From assembly GCA_022827945.1 (NCBI GenBank), contig JAJEIT010000006.1, forward strand, positions 1-64,000: DNA of 64,000 nucleotides, read 5' to 3'. Position 1 is the first letter of the stretch; each line of letters starts with the position of its first letter. The position numbers were made by a program, and so were the translations under genes. Below the pieces are notes generated by a model. It ran no database searches, was not told the origin of the DNA, and saw nothing but the letters and a program-made list of their open reading frames with translations. Source of the stretch: Dehalococcoidia bacterium (GTDB taxonomy: Bacteria > Chloroflexota > Dehalococcoidia > Tepidiformales > Tepidiformaceae). Shown piece by piece: positions 56,521 to 64,000 of the stretch.

Positions 56521-57024
56521 GTGTCTTCGAACATAACTAATACAGCAGCTGCGCCAGGGACCGACGAGCAGTCGGGAGAGGGATCGGCCTCCCCCGAACT
56601 AACCGACGGCGTTGTTCAACTGATCAACGCCGTGGTGAAGGGGGTCGAACGGCAAATTGAGCCGGCCGGCCTCATCAGTATGGAGTTCTCCATCCTGAAG
56701 TCCTTCGCCGAGAAGAGCGAATGGACGGTGACCCAACTCTCGGACGTCCTTCCGGCCGATGCCCCGCGCATCAGCCGTCTCGTCTCGAAACTGGTCGACC
56801 GGGGGCTGCTGCGCCGCCGGCGCCGCACCGACGACCGGCGGGTCGTGCTGCTTCGGCTGACGCAGCAGGGGAAGGACCTTTCCGACGAGCTTCGGCAGCG
56901 GGTGAGCGAGCACGAAATCCGCCTGCTGGAGGGCGTTAGCCCGGAGGAGCTGGACACGCTCCGGGCCGTGACCTCAAAGATCCTGGCCAACCACGCGGTC
57001 ATGGAGCAGACCCGGGGGCGCTAG
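56521..57024 (+). CDS. MarR-family transcriptional regulator (first of a tandem pair)
   Basis: 167 aa. Low-complexity N-terminal tail (about 1-28), then the MarR winged helix: ISMEFSILKSFAEKSEWTVTQLSDVL, ISRLVSKLVDRGLLRRRR and the wing TDDRRVVLLRLTQQGKDL, with a helical dimerisation end. GTG start after GGAG. Ligand and targets unknown; likely binds its own upstream repeats. Confidence 0.88.
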   Translation: MSSNITNTAAAPGTDEQSGEGSASPELTDGVVQLINAVVKGVERQIEPAGLISMEFSILKSFAEKSEWTVTQLSDVLPADAPRISRLVSKLVDRGLLRRRRRTDDRRVVLLRLTQQGKDLSDELRQRVSEHEIRLLEGVSPEELDTLRAVTSKILANHAVMEQTRGR

Positions 57025-57118
57025 GCGCTCACGGCTCTGCCCCTTACGCACACCCGGGACGGCGGATATTTCCGTAGCCCACTGTCCCGCTTGCTTGTCC
57101 ACACGGTTGCACGTGCGG

Positions 57119-57144
57119 AACGCTGACACGATTATGTCAGCGTT
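57119..57144. promoter_or_regulatory. 26-bp perfect inverted repeat before the second MarR gene
   Basis: AACGCTGACA (57119-57128), spacer CGATTA, TGTCAGCGTT (57135-57144). It ends 20 bp before the ATG at 57165, so it probably overlaps the promoter. Confidence 0.7.
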
Positions 57145-57164
57145 GTAGCACGGGATATGGTGAC

Positions 57165-57647
57165 ATGGACCAGCAAGCTGAACGGGACCCTCGACCTCAC
57201 ACGCGCACATCGCAATTCGATCTGGAGAGCTGGGTCGCCGGCCTGGCCCACGCGGTCGCGACGAGCATCGAGCGTCAGGCCGCGAGACATGGCCTCACGT
57301 TTTCCGAGTTCACGCTCTTGCGGGCGCTCATCGAGAAGCAGGAGCGCACGTTCTCGCAGCTTGCCGACGCGCTTCCTGTCGAGCGCGATAAGCTCGCGCA
57401 CATGGTCGGGACGCTCGTGGACCGGGGCCTGCTCCACCGGCGCGACCGAGCAAGCGACCCGCGAGCCATGCTGCTCGCGTTGACTCGGCGCGGCCGGTAC
57501 CTGGCCTGGAGGCTGCACACGCGGATGCAGGCCGAACACTCGGGGTTGCTGGAAGGGGTCAGCGACGAGGAGTTGGCAACGCTGTCGGCGGTCGTCGCCA
57601 GGATCGTCGAGAATCACGCCGCCCTCGAGCAATCGAGGCTCCGGTAG
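57165..57647 (+). CDS. MarR-family transcriptional regulator (second of a tandem pair)
   Basis: 160 aa. WVAGLAHAVATSIERQAARHGLTFSEFTLLRALIEKQERTFSQL, then KLAHMVGTLVDRGLLHRRD and SDPRAMLLALTRRGRYLAWRL as recognition helix and wing. It resembles its upstream neighbour in layout, and both end with EELxTLxAV...I..NHA.(M/L)EQ, so the pair likely arose by duplication. ATG 57165. Targets unknown. Confidence 0.88.
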   Translation: MDQQAERDPRPHTRTSQFDLESWVAGLAHAVATSIERQAARHGLTFSEFTLLRALIEKQERTFSQLADALPVERDKLAHMVGTLVDRGLLHRRDRASDPRAMLLALTRRGRYLAWRLHTRMQAEHSGLLEGVSDEELATLSAVVARIVENHAALEQSRLR

Positions 57648-57718
57648 GAAGCGGGGGCGGGAAGCCTGGGATCCGGGGGATCGACCGAAGGGATTCGCCG
57701 GGAGCCGGGGATTGGCGC

Positions 57719-57795
57719 TGGTGGGCGATACTGGACTCGAACCAGTGGCCTCGTCGGTGTGAACGACGCGCTCTAACCATCTGAGCTAACCGCCC
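57719..57795 (-). tRNA. tRNA-Val (anticodon CAC)
   Basis: 77 nt on the minus strand. Acceptor GGGCGGT/ATCGCCC, D stem GCTC/GAGC, anticodon stem CGTCG/CGACG with loop TTCACAC, T arm CTGG-TTCGAGT-CCAG, A plus encoded CCA. Minus-strand TAGACT (57813-57808) is a likely -10. Confidence 0.96.
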
Positions 57796-57852
57796 AGCGC
57801 GGATCTGAGTCTAGGGCCGGCCCACCTCATCCGCCACCGTTCGGGGCCGCGT

Positions 57853-57881
57853 TTGAAGGCGAGGGGACGCCGGAAGATAAT
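57853..57881 (+). promoter_or_regulatory. Promoter of the tRNA-Leu/tRNA-Arg pair
   Basis: TTGAAG (57853-57858), 17-bp spacer, GATAAT (57876-57881), 10 nt before the mature tRNA-Leu 5' end. Confidence 0.5.
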
Positions 57882-57891
57882 GGTCGTTGGC

Positions 57892-57979
57892 GCCGAAGTG
57901 GCGGAACAGGCAGACGCGCTACGTTCAGGGCGTAGTGCCCCTTGCGGGCGTGTGAGTTCAAATCTCACCTTCGGCACCA
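57892..57979 (+). tRNA. tRNA-Leu (anticodon CAG)
   Basis: 88 nt class II tRNA. Acceptor GCCGAAG/CTTCGGC, anticodon stem CTACG/CGTAG with loop TTCAGGG, long variable arm, T arm GTGAG-TTCAAAT-CTCAC, A plus encoded CCA. Confidence 0.96.
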
Positions 57980-57987
57980 GAAAACGT

Positions 57988-58063
57988 GCGCCAGTAGCTC
58001 AGTGGATAGAGCGCTACCCTGCGGAGGTAGAGGTCAGAGGTTCGAATCCTCTCTGGCGTACCA
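57988..58063 (+). tRNA. tRNA-Arg (anticodon GCG)
   Basis: 76 nt. Acceptor GCGCCAG/CTGGCGT, D stem GCTC/GAGC, anticodon stem CTACC/GGTAG with loop CTGCGGA giving GCG, T arm AGAGG-TTCGAAT-CCTCT, A plus encoded CCA. Most bacteria read CGN with an ACG (inosine) tRNA, so GCG is notable. Confidence 0.92.
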
Positions 58064-58092
58064 CTCCTCACTCATGCGGTCCGCGACCCGGG

Positions 58093-58632
58093 TCACGCCC
58101 CTGGCGGGCTCTCGGCCGAAGCCGCCTGCGCGAGTGCGAGCGCCTCGGCGAGGCGGGCGGCGGCAACGGTGGCGAAGGGCTCCTCGTTGCGCTCGATCAT
58201 GTTCTGCACCCGCTCGCAGGCGTCGCGAGCGCCTTCGATGAGGTCCTGCGGGTAGGCGAGCGCGACCTGGTGCTCGGCGAACTCGTCCTCGTCGAGGACG
58301 CGGACGGCACCCGAGCGGAGGCGGACCACATCGAGGTCGAGGTCGATCATCGTGGCCCGCCCCTCGCTCCAGACGGCCGGGGTGGCGATGTCGACGTACA
58401 CCTCCGGTTCGCCGGACTCCTGCCAGATGCCCGCCCACCAGTCGTCGGTGACCAGCTTGAGGTTGGTGGTCTTGAACGTGATGGGCGGCTCGTCGCTGCG
58501 CTGGGCAAGGGTGCCGGGCGGTCCCCAGAGCCAGGTTCCGTACTCGTCCTCTGCAAGCCAGCGGAGGTCGTACTGCCAGTGCTGGGTATCGGGGTACTTG
58601 CGGAAGTCGACGCGAACGCGGTCGGGGGGCAT
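58093..58632 (-). CDS. DUF402 family protein
   Basis: 179 aa. QYDLRWLAEDEYGTWLW, then VYVDIATPAVWSEGRATMIDLDLDVVRL and DEDEFAEHQVALAYPQDLI match the DUF402 (FAU-1/ YgaC-like) core, where conserved Asp/Glu may bind metal. Members are suggested to act on RNA or nucleoside phosphates; the role here is unknown. A weakly conserved helical C-terminus follows. Divergent from the CaiB-type gene. Confidence 0.85.
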   Translation of the reverse strand: MPPDRVRVDFRKYPDTQHWQYDLRWLAEDEYGTWLWGPPGTLAQRSDEPPITFKTTNLKLVTDDWWAGIWQESGEPEVYVDIATPAVWSEGRATMIDLDLDVVRLRSGAVRVLDEDEFAEHQVALAYPQDLIEGARDACERVQNMIERNEEPFATVAAARLAEALALAQAASAESPPGA

Positions 58633-58739
58633 CGAGCCAGCCTAGGCAGGCCGCTGGCCAGCGACAAATCCGGCCAACTGCGCGCGGCAACGCTCTAGAC
58701 TGCGGCTGGACGACGGGCCAACGCCCCCGGAGGTTCCTC

Positions 58740-59930
58740 ATGCCGGCGCTGGATGGAGTGCGAATCCTCGACATGACGCAGTACGAGGCGGGAACCTCGT
58801 GCACGCAGGCGCTCGCGTGGCTGGGCGCCGATGTCGTGAAAGTCGAGCGTCCGGGGGTGGGCGACCCCGGGCGTGGGGTCTACACGGGCCAGGACAACTC
58901 CCCGTACTTCGTCAACTGGAACAGCAACAAGCGCAGCCTCGCCCTCGACCTGCAGGACCCGCGGGGGCGGGAGCTCCTGCTTCGGCTGGCGCCGCACTAC
59001 GACGTGTTCGTCGAGAACTACGGGCCGGGCGTGATGGAGAAGCTCGACCTGACCTACGAGGTGATGAAGGAGGCCAACCCGGCGATCATCTACGCCCGCA
59101 TCAAGGGGTTCGGCCTCTCGGGCCCGTATTCCGGCTACAAGTGCTTCGACATGATCGCGCAGGCAGCGGGGGGCTCCGTGGCGGTAACCGGCGAACCGGA
59201 CGGACCGCCCCTGCGCCCGGGGATCACCGTCGGCGACTCGGGGACGGGCGTGCAGATGGCGCTCGCCATCTGCGCCGCCTACATCCAGCGCCTGCGGACG
59301 GGCGAGGGGCAGGCCCTCGAGATCTCCATGCAGGAGGCGATGACGTACTGGCTGCGGACGGCCATCTCCAGCGGGGCGGACTGGGGACGCAAGGCCGCGC
59401 CACGCACGGGCCGCGGGGCGCAGGCGACCTCCCGTCTCTACGCGTGCGCTCCCGGCGGGCCGAACGACTACGTCATCCTGCTGATCGTGACCCCCCGCAT
59501 GTGGGACGCCTTCTGCGACGCCATCGGGCGGCCGGACCTCGGGGAAGACGAGCGATTCGCGACCGCAGCGGCCCGCAGGGAGAACAGCGATGCGCTGACT
59601 GAGGAGATCGAGGCCTGGACGCGCCGGCGCGACAAGCAGGAGGTGATGCGCCTTCTCGGGGAGGCGGGCGTGCCCTGCGGCGCCGTGCTCGATACCCAGG
59701 ACATCTACGAAGACCCGCACCTGAACGCGCGCGGCTTCGTGAAGACGGTCGAGCACCAGGAGTGGGGCGAAGTGCAGCTGCTGGGCTGGCCGCCACGCAT
59801 GTCGGCCAGCGACGTGCCCCTGGTGGGGTCGCCGCTGCTCGGCCAGCACACGCACGAGGTGCTAACGGACGACCTGGGGCTGGGCGACGCGGAGCTGGCG
59901 GAGCTGGCGGAGGCGGGCGTCATCGGCTGA
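58740..59930 (+). CDS. CaiB/BaiF-family (class III) CoA transferase
   Basis: 396 aa. VRILDMTQYEAGTSCTQALAWLGADVVKVERPG, NKRSLALDL, VENYGPGVMEKL, IKGFGLSGPYSGYKCFDMIAQA and the catalytic Asp166 in VGDSGTGVQMA, plus a C-terminal DPHLNARGF region. Moves CoA between carboxylic acids; substrate unknown. ATG 58740 after GGAGG; TAGACT at 58696 is a candidate -10. Convergent with the flavoprotein gene, which may share a catabolic route. Confidence 0.93.
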   Translation: MPALDGVRILDMTQYEAGTSCTQALAWLGADVVKVERPGVGDPGRGVYTGQDNSPYFVNWNSNKRSLALDLQDPRGRELLLRLAPHYDVFVENYGPGVMEKLDLTYEVMKEANPAIIYARIKGFGLSGPYSGYKCFDMIAQAAGGSVAVTGEPDGPPLRPGITVGDSGTGVQMALAICAAYIQRLRTGEGQALEISMQEAMTYWLRTAISSGADWGRKAAPRTGRGAQATSRLYACAPGGPNDYVILLIVTPRMWDAFCDAIGRPDLGEDERFATAAARRENSDALTEEIEAWTRRRDKQEVMRLLGEAGVPCGAVLDTQDIYEDPHLNARGFVKTVEHQEWGEVQLLGWPPRMSASDVPLVGSPLLGQHTHEVLTDDLGLGDAELAELAEAGVIG

Positions 59931-59940
59931 GGCAACGCGA

Positions 59941-59967
59941 AGAGGCCGGGCGAATCGCCCGGCCTCT
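59941..59967. terminator. Strong hairpin between convergent genes
   Basis: 12-bp perfect stem AGAGGCCGGGCG (59941-59952) / CGCCCGGCCTCT (59956-59967) with loop AAT. There is no T-run on either side, but its place between two convergent stops suggests a bidirectional terminator or RNA-stabilising element. Confidence 0.55.
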
Positions 59968-59994
59968 CGGTGTGGGTGCGGAGGGGTTGGTCGG

Positions 59995-61212
59995 CTAGGC
60001 GCCCTGGAACTCGAAGTCGGGCTCGTGGCCGAGGTAGAGCTTGCCGATGGTCTCGTACAGCGGGTGCGCGACCCAGCGGTGGGAGGCGCAGCCGTGTGCG
60101 TCGCGGAGCTTGCGCTCCAGCGGGCTGTACATGCGCGCGCCGGTGGTGCCGGCGGTGTTGTGGATCAAGTCCACGGCGTGCATGCAGGCGTTGGCGGCGA
60201 AGGTGCAGGCGAGCCGCGCTTTCTTCGTGATTTCGGCGCTGGGATGCTCGGCCCCGGCGTGGAGCTCGTCCTCGACCTCGCGCATCGATTCCATCACGAA
60301 GGCGCGGGCGGCCTGCACGGTGGCCTCGGCCTCGCCCGTCCGGTACTGGGCGACGGGGCGCTCGCGGAGGGTGCCGCTGGAGAGCATCGGGACCTTGTTC
60401 TGGGCGAGGTCCTCGAACACGTCGAGGGCGCCGCGGCCGACACCGAGCGCCACCGCAGCCTTGTTGTAGGACAGGCGCAGGGGCACGGGGATGCGGAACA
60501 CGGGGTTCGGGTAGTGCGCCGGGAGCGACACCAGCTCCACGTCCCGCCACTTCTTCTCGATGATGGCGCCGTCGCACTTGACGTCGTGGCTACCGGAGCC
60601 GCGGAGGCCGGCAACATCCCACGTGTCGACGATCTCGAACTTGGACTTGTTGACGAAGAACATCTTCATCTTGGGCATGCCGGTGGCCTCGTCCATGATC
60701 GGGCCCTCGGCGTCTTCGCTTTCGTAGATGGGGCAGGACATGAAGGCCCACTCGACCTGGTGGCAGCCGCTCTGGAAGGTGGTCTGGCCCCAGATCTTGA
60801 AGTCGCCGTTGGGCTGCTCGACGGCCTTGCCGGGAATGGTGCCGGGCCCACCGCCGCCGCACATGATGACGCGCGGGTTGTCGAGGTAGACCTCCTTGGC
60901 GAGGTCCTTGTCCATGCCGCCGGCGGCCATCGCGTTGATCTCGGAGCCGATCATCACGTTCCAGCCGACGGATGCGTCGATGGCGGAGATGGCTTCGAGG
61001 ACCTCGATGGTCTCCATCGAGCTCGCATCCTCGCCGCCGAGCTCCGGCGGGAGGGTGAAGCGGAAGATACCCTCGTCGATGAGGATGTTGACGGTTTCGT
61101 CGGGGAGACGGCGCAGCTTCTGCGCCTCGTCGCCGCCTTCGCGAATGACCTGGGTGAGTTTGTGCACGCGCTCGAGAGCGGTGCCTTCGAGCGTCGTTGA
61201 GGCTACTGCCAC
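59995..61212 (-). CDS. Acyl-CoA-dehydrogenase-fold flavoprotein (HsaA/DszC-like monooxygenase type)
   Basis: 405 aa. GIFRFTLPPELGGEDASSMETIEVLEAISAIDASVGW, CGGGGPGTIPGKAVEQPNGDFKIWGQTTFQSGC, WDVAGLRGSGSHDVKCDG and a helical C-terminal Acyl-CoA_dh_2-like half. The catalytic base of acyl-CoA dehydrogenases is not evident, and SGC...AF fits the flavin-dependent monooxygenase branch. GTG 61212 with GGGAGG 5 nt upstream; the frame upstream is not needed. Confidence 0.85.
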   Translation of the reverse strand: MAVASTTLEGTALERVHKLTQVIREGGDEAQKLRRLPDETVNILIDEGIFRFTLPPELGGEDASSMETIEVLEAISAIDASVGWNVMIGSEINAMAAGGMDKDLAKEVYLDNPRVIMCGGGGPGTIPGKAVEQPNGDFKIWGQTTFQSGCHQVEWAFMSCPIYESEDAEGPIMDEATGMPKMKMFFVNKSKFEIVDTWDVAGLRGSGSHDVKCDGAIIEKKWRDVELVSLPAHYPNPVFRIPVPLRLSYNKAAVALGVGRGALDVFEDLAQNKVPMLSSGTLRERPVAQYRTGEAEATVQAARAFVMESMREVEDELHAGAEHPSAEITKKARLACTFAANACMHAVDLIHNTAGTTGARMYSPLERKLRDAHGCASHRWVAHPLYETIGKLYLGHEPDFEFQGA

Positions 61213-61262
61213 TGGGGCCTCCCTGTGATTGCCTGAGGATGGGTTCGCGCTAAAGCCACGCG

Positions 61263-61291
61263 AGTATACCGCCATGCGCGTACCGGGTCAG
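61263..61291 (-). promoter_or_regulatory. Promoter of the flavoprotein gene
   Basis: Minus-strand CTGACC (61291-61286), 17-bp spacer, TATACT (61268-61263). Back-to-back with the TPP operon promoter. Confidence 0.6.
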
Positions 61292-61306
61292 GCGGCGAAG
61301 CGGCGG

Positions 61307-61335
61307 TTGACGCAGGGGAAGGCCGCGCCTAGCGT
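61307..61335 (+). promoter_or_regulatory. Promoter of the TPP-riboswitch operon
   Basis: TTGACG (61307-61312), exactly 17 bp, TAGCGT (61330-61335); start expected near 61342. Confidence 0.6.
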
Positions 61336-61362
61336 GGAGGGTGCAAATTCCGGATACGGAAT

Positions 61363-61449
61363 CTGCCGCCGGGGGGGCCGAAAGGCTGAGATCCGCGAGG
61401 ACCACCCCAGGAACCTGATCTCGGTAATGCGAGCGTAGGGAAGCGGCGT
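61363..61449 (+). ncRNA. Thiamine pyrophosphate (TPP) riboswitch
   Basis: P1 GCCGC (61365-61369) / GCGGC (61443-61447), GGCCGAAAGGCTGAGA with the CTGAGA box, then GGAACCTGATC, GGTAATGC and GAGCGTAGGGAA. It precedes a thiamine-binding protein and a ThiXYZ-like transporter. From 61450 to 61610 there is a GC-rich leader with a stem GCCGGG/CCCGGC (61513-61530) but no T-run, so control may be translational. Confidence 0.93.
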
Positions 61450-61610
61450 GAAGGCAACAGCAACGGCAGGCAGTACGGACCCGGCGCACGAGCGCCACAT
61501 GGCTGTGCGCCTGCCGGGCGCGGACCCGGCCCCAACGGGCTGAGCCACCCCTCACCCACCCCGAGCCCCCGCAGCGATCAGGCGCCCCCGGCAGCGCAAG
61601 GAGGGTGCGC

Positions 61611-61910
61611 ATGATCGTGGAATTGCAGTGCCTGGCGAGTCCGGCCGGCACGCCCGACGACCCCTACAAGCACATCGACGCCGCCATCGGAGTCGTGCAG
61701 GGCTCGGGATTGAAGTACGAGGTGGGCGCCCTCGGCACGACCGTCGAGGGCGAGCCCGACGAGGTCTGGCCGCTGATGCGGCAGGTCCACGAGGCCTGCC
61801 TGAACGCCGGCGCACAGGGCCTCGTGACGGTTATCAAAGTCGAGCAGACCGCCCAGATCGACGGGCCAACGATCGAGAGCCTGACCGGGAAGTTCCGCGA
61901 TGGCAGTTGA
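61611..61910 (+). CDS. Thiamine-binding protein (MTH1187/YkoF-like)
   Basis: 99 aa ferredoxin-like fold. MIVELQCLASPAGTPDDPYKHIDAAIGVVQGSGLKYEVGALGTTVEGEPDEVW matches (in segments) the thiamine-binding/UPF0045 superfamily. ATG 61611 has AAGGAGG 6 nt upstream; GTG 61605 overlaps that site and is rejected. Probably binds thiamine or its pyrimidine in the cytoplasm, possibly regulating or feeding the transporter encoded next. Its stop overlaps the permease ATG. Confidence 0.8.
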   Translation: MIVELQCLASPAGTPDDPYKHIDAAIGVVQGSGLKYEVGALGTTVEGEPDEVWPLMRQVHEACLNAGAQGLVTVIKVEQTAQIDGPTIESLTGKFRDGS

Positions 61911-62736
61911 GGTTCCCTCCCTGCCGCGCACGCTCCCGGCGTGGGGGTTGCTGAGGCGGACGGGAGCCGCCGCGTTGGAGTACGCGCCCGCGCTCGTGCT
62001 GCTGGTGGCGCTGGTCGGGTTGTGGGAGCTCATGGTCCAGGTGCTCGACACGCGGCCGTACATCCTTCCGGCGCCGAGCGCCATCTGGGACGTGTTTGCC
62101 GAAAAGGGTCACCTCTTCCCCGCCCACATCCGAACGACGGCAGTGGAAGCGATCGCCGGCATCGGGGCCGCGGCCGCGGGGGGCGTGATCCTGGCGGTGC
62201 TGATCGCGAGCATCCCCATCGTGCGCCGCGTCCTCTACCCGATCGCGGTCACGTCCCAAACGATCCCGATGATCGTGCTGGCCCCGCTGCTCGTCGTCTG
62301 GCTCGGCCTTGGGATCGAGCCGAAGGTCACGGTCGTGGGGCTGGTCTGCTTCTTCCCGATCGTCGTGAGCACGGTTGACGGCCTCGCGTCGGCGGACCGG
62401 GAGATGGTGGCGCTGGTTCGCAGCATGGGGGCGAGCAGGCTGGAGGTCCTGCGGCACGTGCTCATCCCCTCCGCCGTTCCCTCGTTCTTCGCGGGACTCA
62501 AGATCGCCGCCGCCTACGCAGTGATCGGAGCGATCTTCGGCGAGTGGGTGGGAGCGCAGAGCGGTCTGGGCATCTTCATCATCCGCTCCCGCTCGGCCTA
62601 CCAGACCGACCAGATATTCGCCGCGATCGTCGTGGTCGCGCTGCTCAGCATCGCCCTCTTCGTGGCGGTGCACCTGCTGGCGAGGGTCGCCTCGCCCTGG
62701 AAATACGCCAACGACCAAGGAGAGAACGGCTCATGA
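61900..62736 (+). CDS. Thiamine-precursor ABC transporter permease (ThiX-like)
   Basis: 278 aa, six membrane helices. LELMVQVLDTRPYILPAPSAI-type start of SsuC/TauC/ThiX permeases, SQTIPMIVLAPLLVVWLG, and the EAA loop SADREMVALVRSMGASRLEVLRHVLIPSAVP. The thiamine-precursor role comes from the TPP riboswitch. Overlaps both neighbours. Confidence 0.88.
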   Translation: MAVEVPSLPRTLPAWGLLRRTGAAALEYAPALVLLVALVGLWELMVQVLDTRPYILPAPSAIWDVFAEKGHLFPAHIRTTAVEAIAGIGAAAAGGVILAVLIASIPIVRRVLYPIAVTSQTIPMIVLAPLLVVWLGLGIEPKVTVVGLVCFFPIVVSTVDGLASADREMVALVRSMGASRLEVLRHVLIPSAVPSFFAGLKIAAAYAVIGAIFGEWVGAQSGLGIFIIRSRSAYQTDQIFAAIVVVALLSIALFVAVHLLARVASPWKYANDQGENGS

Positions 62737-63731
62737 GATTCCTGAACGCACGGTACCTGCTCATACCCCTGCTGCTGGTGGCGCTGGGGCTGGTCGTCAT
62801 CGCGTGTGGCGACGACGAACCGGACGAGCCCACGGACGTCACCTTCATGCTCGACTGGACGCCGAACACGAACCACGCGGGCGTCTACATCGCGAAGGCG
62901 AAGGGGTGGTACGAGGACGCCGGCCTCAATGTCGAGATCGTCCAGCCGGGCGAGAACATCGTCGACCAAGCGGTGGGAGCCGGAGTCGCGCACTTCGGCA
63001 TTTCGGTACAGGAGAACGTGATCCCGGCACGTGAGCAGGGCGTTCCCGTGGTCTCGATCGCGGCCGTCATCGAGCACAACACGTCGAGCCTGATCGCACT
63101 CGCGGACGAGGGGATCGAGGGCCCCGGCGACCTCGCCGGCAAGACCTACGGCGGCTGGGGCGGCCCGCTGGAGACGGCGCTGATCTCGGCGCTCGTCGAG
63201 TGCGGCGGCGGCGACCCGAGCACGGTCGATTACGCCATCATCGGAAACGTCGACTACATCGTCGGGATGGAGCAGGGCGACTACGACTTCGTCTGGATCT
63301 TCGACGCCTGGGACGGCATCCGCTACACGGAGGTGCTGGGCCGGGACGTGTCGTTCGTGCGCTTCATCGACCACACGGACTGTATCCCCGACTGGTACAC
63401 GCCGGTCATCGTCACCAGCGAGTCGCTGATCGACGAGGATCCCGACCTGGTCGAGGCCTTCATGGAGGCGACAGCGCGGGGCTACCGCTACGCGATCGAG
63501 AACCCGGAGGAAGCGGCCGAGATCCTGCTGGAGGCCGCTCCGGAGCTCGACGAGGCGCTGGTGAAGGCGAGCGCGGCGTATCTTGCCGGGCGGTACACCT
63601 CGGACCCCGACAACTGGGGTCGCCAGGAGATGGACGTCTGGACCCGCTTCGAGAGCTTCCTGCGGGAGGCGGGTCTGACCGAGTCGGCGATCGACGTGGA
63701 GGACGCGTTCACGAACGACTTCCTCCCGTAG
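62733..63731 (+). CDS. Thiamine-pyrimidine-binding lipoprotein (ThiY/NMT1-like)
   Basis: 332 aa. Signal ending in lipobox VIAC (Cys25), then [60 protein letters not shown] and [15 protein letters not shown], typical of the NMT1/THI5-like binding proteins. It probably captures an aminopyrimidine thiamine breakdown product or HMP. ATG 62733 overlaps the permease stop; AGGAGA upstream. Confidence 0.9.
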   Translation: MRFLNARYLLIPLLLVALGLVVIACGDDEPDEPTDVTFMLDWTPNTNHAGVYIAKAKGWYEDAGLNVEIVQPGENIVDQAVGAGVAHFGISVQENVIPAREQGVPVVSIAAVIEHNTSSLIALADEGIEGPGDLAGKTYGGWGGPLETALISALVECGGGDPSTVDYAIIGNVDYIVGMEQGDYDFVWIFDAWDGIRYTEVLGRDVSFVRFIDHTDCIPDWYTPVIVTSESLIDEDPDLVEAFMEATARGYRYAIENPEEAAEILLEAAPELDEALVKASAAYLAGRYTSDPDNWGRQEMDVWTRFESFLREAGLTESAIDVEDAFTNDFLP

Positions 63732-63739
63732 GGGGAGCG

Positions 63740-64000
63740 ATGAGCGAGGCAGCCGTCGCCATACGCGGGCTGCGACACACGTATCCGGGGACCCGCCCCG
63801 TCGAGGTGCTCGACGGGGTGGACCTGGAGGCGGCGCCGGGCGCGTTCGTGAGCCTCGTGGGGCCGAGCGGCTGCGGCAAGAGCACGCTCCTGCAGGTGCT
63901 CGCGGGGCTGCTCGCGCCGGACGCGGGCGAGGCGCTGATCGAGGGGCGGTCGACGATCGGGGAGCCCGGACTGGCGGCCTACATGCCCCAGAAGGACCTG
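63740..64000 (+). CDS. ABC transporter ATPase (ThiZ-like), cut by window end
   Basis: First 87 codons only. [10 protein letters not shown], Walker [21 protein letters not shown] and the Q-loop AAYMPQKDL are visible; the signature and Walker B lie beyond the edge. ATG 63740, GGGGGAG upstream, 8 nt after the binding-protein stop. Completes the ThiXYZ-like transporter. Confidence 0.93.
   Translation, partial: MSEAAVAIRGLRHTYPGTRPVEVLDGVDLEAAPGAFVSLVGPSGCGKSTLLQVLAGLLAPDAGEALIEGRSTIGEPGLAAYMPQKDL

Noticed and set aside
56270-56536. 88-codon frame in the gene-free region before the first MarR gene
   Set aside because: No family resemblance or ribosome site, and it runs over the operator-like repeats into the MarR start.

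Overview
The window is a gene-dense stretch of a very GC-rich bacterial chromosome, rich in GTG and some TTG starts, with many 4-nt GTGA/ATGA overlaps between genes. The gene content best fits a Chloroflexota genome, plausibly Dehalococcoidia-like: a Rex repressor, MreB, DUF951, a corrinoid-salvage set (btuCFD-cobTSU) under a B12 riboswitch, and selA. This assignment is inferred from gene content and compactness; no 16S gene is present. No prophage, transposase, IS element or CRISPR array was found, so it reads as core chromosome.

Layout. 1-5.7 kb: end of rpsR, a membrane-anchored parvulin-like foldase, then the threonine branch hom - coiled-coil protein - thrC, a small membrane protein and rdgB. 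5.7-12.2 kb: an EF-G paralogue on the minus strand, a DinG helicase with fused exonuclease, a GNAT protein, a zinc-binding microprotein and pyrD. 12.2-21.3 kb: tRNA-Pro, a large lipoprotein ending in a polysaccharide deacetylase, threonine aldolase, a lipoprotein, a PhoB-like regulator, comEC, rph and a HIT protein. 21.3-26.4 kb: DUF1015, a frameshifted acetyltransferase, serA, an orphan Phd-type antitoxin and a class V aminotransferase likely linked to serine/glycine/glyoxylate metabolism. 26.4-31.5 kb: selA and rex on plus; murA-like, mreB and a P-loop NTPase on minus.

31.9-40.7 kb holds the complete F1Fo ATP synthase operon on the minus strand (atpI-B-E-F-H-A-G ... D-C). It is interrupted between atpG and atpD by a HAD phosphatase and an enoyl-CoA hydratase, and subunit a carries a large extra segment. 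Its promoter overlaps a near-consensus Rex operator, tying it to the rex gene 13 kb away. 40.7-50 kb: a DUF151 nuclease-like protein, an MFS transporter, DUF951, pyrF, murI, comB, and a DUF4129-DUF58-MoxR cluster beside an MBL hydrolase. 50.1-56.2 kb: tRNA-Leu, then the B12-riboswitch operon for corrinoid uptake and nucleotide-loop assembly. 56.2-58.1 kb: two tandem MarR regulators with palindromic upstream sites, and three tRNAs. 58.1-61.2 kb: DUF402, a CaiB-type CoA transferase and an acyl-CoA-dehydrogenase-like flavoprotein. 61.3-64 kb: a TPP-riboswitch operon for thiamine or precursor uptake, cut by the window end.

Working picture: the organism appears to scavenge vitamins (B12, thiamine precursors) under riboswitch control, makes threonine, serine and pyrimidines, builds an MreB-organised wall (murI present), and may tune ATP synthase to NADH/NAD+ through Rex. 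Several genes show a -10 box only 6-7 nt before the start codon, which points to leaderless mRNAs. One of these is a 12-codon ORF fused by GTGA overlap to serA.
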